64,000 bases of DNA, from positions 20,527-84,526 of the forward strand of contig JBLYYE010000021.1 of assembly GCA_048549915.1 (NCBI GenBank), in the 5' to 3' direction. This DNA comes from LSUCC0057 sp048549915. GTDB taxonomy: Bacteria; Pseudomonadota; Gammaproteobacteria; Pseudomonadales; Porticoccaceae. The position numbers and the translations under genes were made by a program. Shown in pieces: positions 34,676 to 42,297 of the stretch (position 1 is its first letter; each line of letters opens with the position of its first letter). Below the pieces are notes generated by a model that worked only from the letters and a program-made list of their open reading frames with translations, was not told the DNA's origin and did not search any database.

Positions 34676-35209
34676 TCAGGACAAAGTCGGGGGCGTAGCA
34701 AGACCAATTTGTGCACCAGGATAGTATTTAATATGTATCTGTTCGCCGTCTACGTTGTAACCTAAAAACGTTAAACCACTTTGCGATTCTACAGGCGCGT
34801 TCAGCACGGCATTTCTTTTGGGGTTAGAGACATTTATGTAAAGCCCAATCGGACTATCACTGACAGTAGGGTCAAAACTGCGCTCTAAATAATTTAGGAC
34901 CAAATAGAAAAGCTTCGTATCAACCCACTGAGCCGGGGCGAGACGCAAGATACTTGCGCGAGCATCTTTAGCTACGCTGACACGAAAAGTATGGAACCAG
35001 TTTTTCAGCCTAGGCACCCATATCACTTTGACTGTGGCCACGCCGACTAGCTTACCGGACTCATCTCTAGCAATCGCTATAACCTCTCGGAGCCTCACTG
35101 GGACGAGATTTTCCGGTACGCCAATGGCGTTATCAACCCAATATTGACTTATCTCACTATCGAGTAAAGCATCTGCATGCTGATGAACTAACTTTGCTGT
35201 CACTTCCAT
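34676..35209 (-). CDS. GNAT-like orphan protein A
   Basis: Unrecognised 177-residue protein. The segment VIAIARDESGKLVGVATVKVIW resembles the central strands of GNAT acyltransferases, and the C-terminal FLGYNVDGEQIHIKYY block is shared with the next gene. No signal peptide or transmembrane helix. It lies 24 bases downstream of its paralogue on the same strand, in a more AT-rich stretch next to tRNA genes. It could be an acyltransferase or a sequence that merely shares the fold. Confidence 0.55.
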   Translation of the reverse strand: MEVTAKLVHQHADALLDSEISQYWVDNAIGVPENLVPVRLREVIAIARDESGKLVGVATVKVIWVPRLKNWFHTFRVSVAKDARASILRLAPAQWVDTKLFYLVLNYLERSFDPTVSDSPIGLYINVSNPKRNAVLNAPVESQSGLTFLGYNVDGEQIHIKYYPGAQIGLATPPTLS

Positions 35210-35233
35210 TGTTTTGATTCTCGAAAGTTGTTA

Positions 35234-35725
35234 TCACTTAGGGTTGAGACGTGCGTCGTCGAAATACCTTATACGCATCTGGTGGCCTCGTTGGTTGTAG
35301 CCAATAAAGATCATCTTCGAACGGCTACCTACTGCTTCAGAAAAAAGCCTGTCCAAGTGCTTATTTTGTATCGAAGCCAGTAGACCAATTGCAGTATCAC
35401 TATTAGGGTCATATCTATCGTTTAATAAATCGAAGGTCTTGTTGAGTAGCTGACTTGAGAGCAGTTGACCGCCAGCAGCACGAGATACGCTCGCTCTAAA
35501 AAGGAAAAAATCATGTTTGAAAGGAGCGTGATAGGTTTTTTCGACAGAGGCAACGCCGACAATTGCCCCTTCAGCCGATCGAGCCACTAGTGCTACTTGC
35601 TTAGCACGTTCTGACATATTACCAGCTACTGCCATATCTGATGATGACCAGTAAGAAGTTAACTCGGCTATGAGCGAGGGAGTCACTTCACCAAACACAT
35701 TGTCAAAAATTAATGGTGTGGACAT
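35234..35725 (-). CDS. GNAT-like orphan protein B
   Basis: A 163-residue paralogue of the gene that follows it. Shared blocks are VALVARSAEGAIVGVASVE, FRASVSRA and FIGYNQRGHQMRIRYFDDARL. AAGGAAGGA lies close upstream of the ATG at 35725, a strong ribosome-binding site. It begins about 110 bases downstream of tRNA-Leu on the same strand. The pattern suggests a GNAT fold, but catalytic residues cannot be named with confidence. Confidence 0.55.
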   Translation of the reverse strand: MSTPLIFDNVFGEVTPSLIAELTSYWSSSDMAVAGNMSERAKQVALVARSAEGAIVGVASVEKTYHAPFKHDFFLFRASVSRAAGGQLLSSQLLNKTFDLLNDRYDPNSDTAIGLLASIQNKHLDRLFSEAVGSRSKMIFIGYNQRGHQMRIRYFDDARLNPK

Positions 35726-35833
35726 TTAATCCTTCCTTATAAAATTATGTAGTTTAACGGAATACAGGTACAGAAAAAAACCGAGTTCAGCGGGCTTAAG
35801 TATCTCTAGATAGGGAATGGATCATTTCAAAGA

Positions 35834-35922
35834 TGGTGCCTCGGGCCGGAATCGAACCGGCACGGTCGTTTCCAACCGAGGGATTTTAAGTCCCTTGCGT
35901 CTACCAATTTCGCCACCGAGGC
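35834..35922 (-). tRNA. tRNA-Leu (UAA)
   Basis: The reverse strand folds as a class II tRNA of 89 bases: acceptor GCCTCGG with CCGAGGC, a long variable arm, T arm GGTTCGATTCC, anticodon loop with TAA, and an encoded CCA. It corresponds to leuZ of E. coli by anticodon and position after pgsA and tRNA-Cys. Confidence 0.97.
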
Positions 35923-36080
35923 TTCAGTGACACAGCCAAGAGTTGTCTTGAGCTGCTAGTGGGGCCTCTGACGAGGCCACCTTGCGGTCGCTTTTCACGA
36001 GTGGACGACGCAAGAGTTTTTATCAAGCTAACTTCCAGTGGAAAAGAAGATAAAGCTGAGAGAGCCAACCCTCTTGGATA

Positions 36081-36154
36081 TGGAGGCGCGGGTCGGAATC
36101 GAACCGGCGTAAGACGAGTTGCAGTCGTCGGCATGACCACTCTGCCACCGCGCC
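36081..36154 (-). tRNA. tRNA-Cys (GCA)
   Basis: The reverse strand encodes a 74-base cloverleaf starting GGCGCGG and ending CCGCGCCTCCA, with GCA in the anticodon loop (GACTGCAACTC), T arm GGTTCGATTCC and encoded CCA. It lies between pgsA and tRNA-Leu, as cysT does in E. coli. The sequence between the two tRNAs holds only a short hairpin (GGCCTC with GAGGCC). Confidence 0.97.
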
Positions 36155-36272
36155 TGCATATCCAAAAGAGCTGTTAAGCCCGATACTCAATGTTGATAGT
36201 AGTGTTCACCTACGACTTTGAGCAGGTTGGCTATTCTAGTGATCAACACCAATAAATCAACCATTAAAACAG

Positions 36273-36827
36273 TTAGCTACTCGCTTTTAACTGTGGCCAG
36301 GCCAACTTGAGATAGAGCACCATAGACCAGAGGGTTAACGCTGCCGCTGCACTGATAGCGATATAGCCCAGCCAGAGCAGCCAGGGGTGTTCTGGCGTGG
36401 CTACCAGCAGCACAACTACCGCCGCCATCTGTACCCAGGTTTTGACTTTGCCGATCATTGAGACTTTGACGTCGCCGCGCGATCCAATCTCTGCCATCCA
36501 CTCTCGCAATGCTGAGATAACAATCTCGCGGCCAATAATAATGACCACAGGCAGGGCGAACCATGGCTCCGAGTGCACTTCGAGCAGCAGTATAAGTGCA
36601 GTTGCGACAATCAGTTTATCGGCAACAGGGTCTAGAAATGCCCCAAATGGGGTCATTAGGTTCATCTTGCGTGCGAGATAGCCATCGACCCAGTCTGTCA
36701 GCGCAGCGACAGTAAAGATCGCCGCTGAGGCTATGTGATGCCACTCCCAGGGTAGGTAGTAAACCACAACAAACACCGGGATGAGCGCGACGCGCAAGGC
36801 GGTCAATGTATTAGGTAAATTCCACAT
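36273..36827 (-). CDS. pgsA: CDP-diacylglycerol-glycerol-3-phosphate 3-phosphatidyltransferase
   Basis: Integral membrane enzyme that makes phosphatidylglycerophosphate, the precursor of phosphatidylglycerol and cardiolipin. The CDP-alcohol phosphotransferase signature is visible as DWVDGYLARKMNLMTPFGAF followed by LDPVADK near residues 45-70. Several hydrophobic helices fill the 184-residue protein. It follows uvrC and precedes tRNA-Cys, an arrangement conserved from E. coli. Confidence 0.95.
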   Translation of the reverse strand: MWNLPNTLTALRVALIPVFVVVYYLPWEWHHIASAAIFTVAALTDWVDGYLARKMNLMTPFGAFLDPVADKLIVATALILLLEVHSEPWFALPVVIIIGREIVISALREWMAEIGSRGDVKVSMIGKVKTWVQMAAVVVLLVATPEHPWLLWLGYIAISAAAALTLWSMVLYLKLAWPQLKASS

Positions 36828-36871
36828 GGGGTGGCAGTCCTTTGTAATTCTGTTAGTTCTAGCGCTACAAC

Positions 36872-38692
36872 CTACTGGTTGTGAAAGGCACTGTAAATAG
36901 CTTCGGCGACCTTTTTGTTGATATTGTCTACTTTCATCAAATCGGCAACGCTGGCGCGTTTAATCTCTTGAAGCCCACCAAAATACTTGAGCAGATCGCG
37001 GCGCCGCTGCGGTCCGACACCGGCAATATCTTCCAGGCCTGAACTGCGGCGTTTTTTGTCGCGACGCGCTTTGTGCCCGGTAATCGCGAAGCGATGTGCC
37101 TCATCGCGAATCTGCTGAATAAGGTGCAGGGCGGCTGGGGCGGCGCGAGTAATTTCACGCCCCGTCTCAGCTACAATCAGCGTCTCCAGGCCAGGTTTGC
37201 GGGTGACCCCTTTGGCGACGCCGACCAAAACCACATCGCTAACAGCCAGCTCAGCCAAAACGGCTTTGGCGATAGTTAGTTGGCCTTTGCCGCCGTCAAT
37301 AAACAGAATATCGGGCAGCCTGCCCTCGCCCGCCACCAAACGCGAGTAGCGCCTGCGCAGCGCTTGGTCCATAGCCGCATAATCGTCACCGCCGGTGATA
37401 CCGTCAATATTGAAGCGCCGATAGTCGCTCTTCAGCGGTCCGTTGCCGTCAAACACTACACAGGAGGCGACCACCGCTTCACCGCTGCTGTGACTGATAT
37501 CAAAACATTCCATGCGGGTGGGCAACTCGTCGAGCTGTAACTCAGCGGCGAGCGCTTCAAGGCGCTGCTGCATATTCTCTTTGCTGGCCACTTTAGCCGC
37601 CAGGTTGTGTTCGGCTGTGCGCATGGCCAGAGCCAGCCATTTACTGCGCGCAGCGCGCACTTGATGACGGATTGCAATTTGTCGCGAGGCCAACTGAGTG
37701 AGCGCTTGCGCTAACGACTCTGCTCCCTCAAAGCTGTGGCTTACCACTAGTTCCCGAGGCAAATCGGGACGGCCGTCACCGGTTAGATAGAGTTGCGGCA
37801 AAAAATGTTCTAAAACATCCGCCGGGTTGTCGGCCAATGGCACCTTAGGGTAGTAGCTGCGGCTGCCCAACACCTTACCTTGGCGAACAAAAAGCACATG
37901 GACACAGGCAGCTCCGCCCTCGTAAGCGGCACTGACAATATCGATAGTGGCGTTGCCCTGTTCGATAACCTGCTCGGCCTGTATTTGACGCAGCGCTCCT
38001 ATCTGGTCGCGATACTCCGCAGCCTGTTCAAACTTAAGCGCTTCTGCGGCTTGCTCCATATCGCGCTCGAGATCGCGCATTAACTGCGAGCTCTTACCCT
38101 GCAAATAGAGTTGCGTTTTCTGCACATCTGCAGCGTAATCTTCTGGCGAAATCAGCCCGACGCACGGTGCGGTGCAGCGTTTAATTTGGTGCTGCAGGCA
38201 CGGCCGCGAGCGATTGCGAAAAAAACTGTCATCACACTGGCGCACTTTGAAAACTCTCTGTAAAAAACCCAAGCTTTCACGCACCGCATATTTGCTCGGA
38301 AAGGGACCAAAATAAGCACCTTTGGCTTTTTTAGGGCCGCGGTGAAGCGTCAAACGCGGGTATTGGTCACGATCCGAGAGAAAGATATAGGGGTAAGATT
38401 TATCATCGCGCAGCAGAACGTTGTAGTTGGGCTGATGCTGTTTAATCAGGTTGTTTTCGAGCAGTAGCGCCTCGGTTTCGGTCTCGGTGACCGTCACCTC
38501 CATATTGGCAATACGCGCCACCAGCGCCTGAGTTTTAGGGGCAAGACCGGTCTTGCGAAAATAGCTGGATACTCGGCGTTTTAGGTTTTTCGCCTTGCCG
38601 ACATAAATGACCACCGCGTTGGCATCGTACATCTGATAAATGCCGGGGCGCTCTGTCAATGTCGCCAAAAAAGCCTTGTGATCAAACGCCAT
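36872..38692 (-). CDS. uvrC: UvrABC system protein C
   Basis: Makes both incisions during nucleotide excision repair. The N-terminal GIY-YIG nuclease domain begins GIYQMYDANAVVIYVGKAKN (about 17-36). A Cys cluster (CLQHQIKRCTAPCVG), a UVR motif, the RNase H-like domain (FDISHSSGEAVVASCVVFDG and FIDGGKGQL), and a C-terminal helix-hairpin-helix region follow, 606 residues in all. Its ATG overlaps the stop of the alkB-like gene by one base (TGATG). Confidence 0.97.
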   Translation of the reverse strand: MAFDHKAFLATLTERPGIYQMYDANAVVIYVGKAKNLKRRVSSYFRKTGLAPKTQALVARIANMEVTVTETETEALLLENNLIKQHQPNYNVLLRDDKSYPYIFLSDRDQYPRLTLHRGPKKAKGAYFGPFPSKYAVRESLGFLQRVFKVRQCDDSFFRNRSRPCLQHQIKRCTAPCVGLISPEDYAADVQKTQLYLQGKSSQLMRDLERDMEQAAEALKFEQAAEYRDQIGALRQIQAEQVIEQGNATIDIVSAAYEGGAACVHVLFVRQGKVLGSRSYYPKVPLADNPADVLEHFLPQLYLTGDGRPDLPRELVVSHSFEGAESLAQALTQLASRQIAIRHQVRAARSKWLALAMRTAEHNLAAKVASKENMQQRLEALAAELQLDELPTRMECFDISHSSGEAVVASCVVFDGNGPLKSDYRRFNIDGITGGDDYAAMDQALRRRYSRLVAGEGRLPDILFIDGGKGQLTIAKAVLAELAVSDVVLVGVAKGVTRKPGLETLIVAETGREITRAAPAALHLIQQIRDEAHRFAITGHKARRDKKRRSSGLEDIAGVGPQRRRDLLKYFGGLQEIKRASVADLMKVDNINKKVAEAIYSAFHNQ

Positions 38693-39327
38693 CAGACATC
38701 CCGCCGTACTGGCGGCGTGATATAGCGCAGTGTGAGATTGATACGCGGCTCAACGGCAGCGGTCAGCTTGGGTACGCGGTGCTGCCAGTGGCGCTGTACA
38801 CCCGCTCCCATAATGAGCAGTGAGCCGTGCTCCAAGTCAAATTTATGGCGCTGTTTGGTGCGCTGATGACGCAACTGGAACTGGCGGCGGCTGCCCAACG
38901 ACAATGAAGCAATAATGGGTGCCTCACCCAACTCGGCCTCATCGTCTGCATGCCAATCGACACTGTCGCGGCTGTCGCGGTAGTAGTTGGCCAAACAGCG
39001 GTTGAGCGGTGTCTCTGCCAGCTCGGCTATCTCGGCAGTGATATCTATCAGCCATTGAGGAGCCACCTCGGCGACCATTCCCAGCCCAGACCAGCGGTAA
39101 TCGACCTCTCCGCCGGAGACTCCGTCCGTGCGGTACCAGCAGTGCAGTCGAGGCACGGGGATTTGGCGACCAAACATGCGCAACTGATCCTGCCGCCAAT
39201 TGAGCTGCTCAGCCAATACCAGCAACTGATCAGCGCGCGCTTGGTTCAACCATGTGGGGTAGTAGTCGAGCTGCAACTGTTGACCTACATCGCCCTCGAG
39301 CGGGATTTGTTGATGGCTAAACAGCAT
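38692..39327 (-). CDS. AlkB-like 2-oxoglutarate/Fe(II) dioxygenase
   Basis: Predicted oxidative demethylase of alkylated DNA or RNA bases. The iron ligands are the HxD of WHADDE and the distal His in WQHRVPK, and 2-oxoglutarate binding comes from RINLTLR near the C-terminus. The frame is open to 39396, but the ATG at 39327 has GGAG eight bases upstream and overlaps murB by only eleven bases. This gives 211 residues, close to the ALKBH2-like bacterial proteins. It lies between murB and uvrC, next to a second DNA-repair gene. The exact substrate is unknown. Confidence 0.88.
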   Translation of the reverse strand: MLFSHQQIPLEGDVGQQLQLDYYPTWLNQARADQLLVLAEQLNWRQDQLRMFGRQIPVPRLHCWYRTDGVSGGEVDYRWSGLGMVAEVAPQWLIDITAEIAELAETPLNRCLANYYRDSRDSVDWHADDEAELGEAPIIASLSLGSRRQFQLRHQRTKQRHKFDLEHGSLLIMGAGVQRHWQHRVPKLTAAVEPRINLTLRYITPPVRRDV

Positions 39328-40426
39328 TGCCAGCTCCACTATTTGGCCATTCAAAGACTGCCAGTTCTTGCGGTTCGCGCTGGAGTTTAATGGCAAATTT
39401 TTGCTCTACTACCTTGGCGCAGTGGTCGGCAAACTCCAGTAACTCCTGCAGTGATGCACCACCCTGATTCACTAAAACCAGTGGTTGTAGGGCATGAGTG
39501 GCGACAGCGCCGTGGCGGTAACCCTTCAATCCACCCTGCTCTAACAACCAGGCCGCAGGTATTTTCACTTGCCGCTCGGTTGGCGCAGAAAAACACGGAA
39601 TCTCCGGGTAGCGGAGTTGCAACTGCTGAAAATGTTCCAGGTCGACAACCGGGTTTTTAAAAAAACTGCCGGCATTGGGCTGCACGGTGGCGTCTGGCAG
39701 TTTGTGTTGGCGAATGGCGGTAACGGCTGCGACGATAATACCTGCATTGACGTCACGCTGGACAGAATCATTTAAAGCCTCGGCGAGCGCCGGGTAGGCA
39801 GTATTGTAGGCGGGTTTAGCGCACTGTTCATCGAGCAACTGCAGCTGCACTGAAACTACCGCCCCCTGCCCGGCAAGTTGGCGTTTAAAAATACTTTCGC
39901 GATAGCCAAACTCGCACTGCTCTGCATTCATCTCAACCAGTTGCCCACTGCCCCAGTAGTAGAACTGAACCGATTGCAAACATTGCGCAATCTCTACCCC
40001 GTAGGCGCCGATATTTTGTATAGGTGCCGCACCCACGCTGCCAGGAATTGCGGCTAGGTTTTCTAACCCAGAAAGTCCGTTAGCTGCGGTGGCTGAGACC
40101 AGCTCTGCCCAACTGACACCCGCGGCCACTTCAATCGTTACTTGGCCGCTCTCAGGCTGTCTGGCAATTTCTGTGTAGCAACCCCCATCGCCGACATTAG
40201 TCGGAGCCTCTAGTTTAACCACCAAGTCAGGCATATATTCACGGCAGAGTGAATTGCTACCACCGCCAAGCAGTGCAATAGCTAATCCATTCTCGAAGGC
40301 ATAGTCTCGTGCCGCCTGCAGTGTTGCCAACGAGTTGCAGCGAATTAACTGTTGAGCACGACAACTCAGCGCCAGCGTATTGGCGCCGGTAAGATCCACA
40401 TCGTGCTCCACTGACAACTTAGTCAC
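39317..40426 (-). CDS. murB: UDP-N-acetylenolpyruvoylglucosamine reductase
   Basis: FAD enzyme that makes UDP-N-acetylmuramate, the second committed step of peptidoglycan synthesis. LLGGGSNSL and IPGSVGAAPIQNIGAYG bind FAD, YRESIFK is the substrate loop, and PNAGSFFKNP contains the catalytic Ser region. With 369 residues it is the longer type I form. The last bases overlap the alkB-like start. Confidence 0.96.
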   Translation of the reverse strand: MTKLSVEHDVDLTGANTLALSCRAQQLIRCNSLATLQAARDYAFENGLAIALLGGGSNSLCREYMPDLVVKLEAPTNVGDGGCYTEIARQPESGQVTIEVAAGVSWAELVSATAANGLSGLENLAAIPGSVGAAPIQNIGAYGVEIAQCLQSVQFYYWGSGQLVEMNAEQCEFGYRESIFKRQLAGQGAVVSVQLQLLDEQCAKPAYNTAYPALAEALNDSVQRDVNAGIIVAAVTAIRQHKLPDATVQPNAGSFFKNPVVDLEHFQQLQLRYPEIPCFSAPTERQVKIPAAWLLEQGGLKGYRHGAVATHALQPLVLVNQGGASLQELLEFADHCAKVVEQKFAIKLQREPQELAVFEWPNSGAGNAV

Positions 40427-40472
40427 TGTCGAGCTTCGCTCAAAGCCGTAGATTGAATGCGACTAAAAAACA

Positions 40473-41240
40473 TTACTGGCCAGCGCTGTTGATATGGGCA
40501 ACAACCGCATCGAGATCGGCTTGAGTATCGACGCCACCAGGTACCTGAGCGCAAGCGGGGGCGACGTGTATAGGCACACCATTGGCCAAGAAGCGCAACT
40601 GTTCAAGGCTCTCGAAACACTCCAGTGGTACTGGCGGCCAGGTGACATAGGCATTTAAAGCCGACACTCGGTAGGCGTAAATACCGATGTGTCGAGCCAC
40701 CGGCAAACCGATCGGCAGTTGTTTTTGCGGTTGCGCAAAGGCATCGCGCGGCCACGGAATTGGGGCGCGGCTAAAGTAGTGAGCCAAGCCACTGTTGGCG
40801 GCGACAACTTTGACAACATTGGGGTTGGTAAAGGTATCGACGTCCAGAATCGGTTCACACAGCGTCGCTACTCCTGCAGTGGGCACCGCGGCTAAATTTT
40901 CTGCCACTTGCTCGATAACCGCAACTGGGATCAGCGGCTCATCGCCCTGCACGTTGACTACGATCGTTTCAGCATCCCAACCCAGAGTCTCTACCACCTC
41001 TTGCAGACGGTCTGTCCCGGACGGGTGATCGCTGCGGGTCATTACCACTTCGGCCCCAAAATCGCGGGCGGCCTCAGCAATGCGATCATCATCGGTCGCT
41101 ATAACCACCTGTTCAGCTCGGCTCTGCACTGCTTGGCGCCAAACTCGTTCAATCATGCTCTGGCCGACGATATCTCTCAACGGCTTGCCCGGCAAACGGG
41201 TAGAGGAGAAACGCGCGGGGATAATCACTCGGTAGTTCAA
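40473..41240 (-). CDS. kdsB: 3-deoxy-manno-octulosonate cytidylyltransferase
   Basis: Activates Kdo as CMP-Kdo for the lipopolysaccharide inner core. The N-terminal nucleotide-binding signature is VIIPARFSSTRLPGKPL, followed by RSDHPSGTDRLQEV and NVQGDEPLIP. The length of 255 residues is standard. The start is a TTG at 41240 with GGAG five bases upstream. It follows lpxK by twelve bases. Confidence 0.97.
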   Translation of the reverse strand: MNYRVIIPARFSSTRLPGKPLRDIVGQSMIERVWRQAVQSRAEQVVIATDDDRIAEAARDFGAEVVMTRSDHPSGTDRLQEVVETLGWDAETIVVNVQGDEPLIPVAVIEQVAENLAAVPTAGVATLCEPILDVDTFTNPNVVKVVAANSGLAHYFSRAPIPWPRDAFAQPQKQLPIGLPVARHIGIYAYRVSALNAYVTWPPVPLECFESLEQLRFLANGVPIHVAPACAQVPGGVDTQADLDAVVAHINSAGQ

Positions 41241-41252
41241 AATAACTCCAGT

Positions 41253-42260
41253 TTATTCAGCCCGCTGGGGTTGGCCCAGCAGGTCATTCAATTTCAACCA
41301 AAAAGAGTTCGGCAGCTGTACCTCTACAGCCAGCACCCATACTGGGTTGGCCACCTCGGCGAGTACCTGTGCAGAAATTTTTACCGCGTCCTTTTCTGTC
41401 ACTACCACGGGCTTACCATCCGTTTGCTTGAGCTGTTCAGCGCTGAGTGTTGCGTGATCGGGTGCCGGGTGGAGTGTCACTTGATAACCGAGCCCATTGA
41501 GAGTCTCTGCAAAACGCTCTGGGCGCCCTATTGCCGCAACTGCGTGAACCGCCGATGGCGCTGTTAAAGATTGTCTGTGGGCAGCCCTGTTAAGTGGCTT
41601 TAAGGCGCCTGCGATCACATTCATCGGCTCCGCTTGCACTGCCTCAGGGCAAGACTGACCACCGTTAACCACCACAATATCGACACTGCGCAGACGCGCT
41701 ATAGGCTCACGCAGAGGCCCGGCGGGCAGCAAACGGCGATTGCCAAACTGGCGCACTCCATCGACGACCGCAATCTCGACAGTGCGCGCCATATTGTAGT
41801 GCTGGAGGCCGTCGTCGCTGAGTACGACATTGACACCAGGCAGAGCTTGTATAGCGGCAACAGCTTGGCTGCGATTCGGGTCCACGACCACCGGCAGCCC
41901 GGTTTCGCGGGCTATTAGCAGGGGTTCGTCGCCACATTCGGCTGGATTGGAGTCCGCGGATACCGTGAACGGATAGTTTTTTGCTCTACCGCCGTAACCG
42001 CGACTGACAATACCTGGATGCCAGCCCTCGCGCTGCAATTGTTTCGCCATCGCAATCAGTAGCGGGGTTTTCCCACTGCCGCCAACCGTAATATTACCTA
42101 CCACCACTACCGGTGTAGTGCCCGGATCTGTAGCAGAGCGTCGAGTTTGGCGCTGCGCTGCCAACCACCCATAGAGCCCTGCCAAAGGGCGGAGAACCCA
42201 GAGTAGCCCGGCATCTTGCTGCCACGCTTTTAAAAACCACTGTTCTAAGAAGCCACGCAT
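41253..42260 (-). CDS. lpxK: Tetraacyldisaccharide 4'-kinase
   Basis: Phosphorylates the 4'-position of the lipid A disaccharide at the inner membrane. The P-loop is VGNITVGGSGKTPL near residues 52-65, after a hydrophobic N-terminal segment that anchors it in the membrane. LSDDGLQHYNMARTVEIAVVDG is the second conserved block, and the protein has 335 residues. It sits between msbA and kdsB, a common lipid A gene order. Confidence 0.97.
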   Translation of the reverse strand: MRGFLEQWFLKAWQQDAGLLWVLRPLAGLYGWLAAQRQTRRSATDPGTTPVVVVGNITVGGSGKTPLLIAMAKQLQREGWHPGIVSRGYGGRAKNYPFTVSADSNPAECGDEPLLIARETGLPVVVDPNRSQAVAAIQALPGVNVVLSDDGLQHYNMARTVEIAVVDGVRQFGNRRLLPAGPLREPIARLRSVDIVVVNGGQSCPEAVQAEPMNVIAGALKPLNRAAHRQSLTAPSAVHAVAAIGRPERFAETLNGLGYQVTLHPAPDHATLSAEQLKQTDGKPVVVTEKDAVKISAQVLAEVANPVWVLAVEVQLPNSFWLKLNDLLGQPQRAE

Positions 42261-42297
42261 CAGAGGTTGGAGAGGCTTTTAGGTAACAGAGACACGG

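Noticed and set aside
35834..35922. Integrated element with attachment repeats at tRNA-Leu
   Set aside because: No integrase gene and no second copy of the tRNA 3' end was seen to the left within the window.
35901..36177. Open frames across the tRNA-Cys/tRNA-Leu spacer
   Set aside because: They run through the tRNA genes on both strands and have no coding features.
40908..41567. 219-residue open frame opposite kdsB and lpxK
   Set aside because: It is antisense across two conserved genes and their junction, with no recognisable domain.
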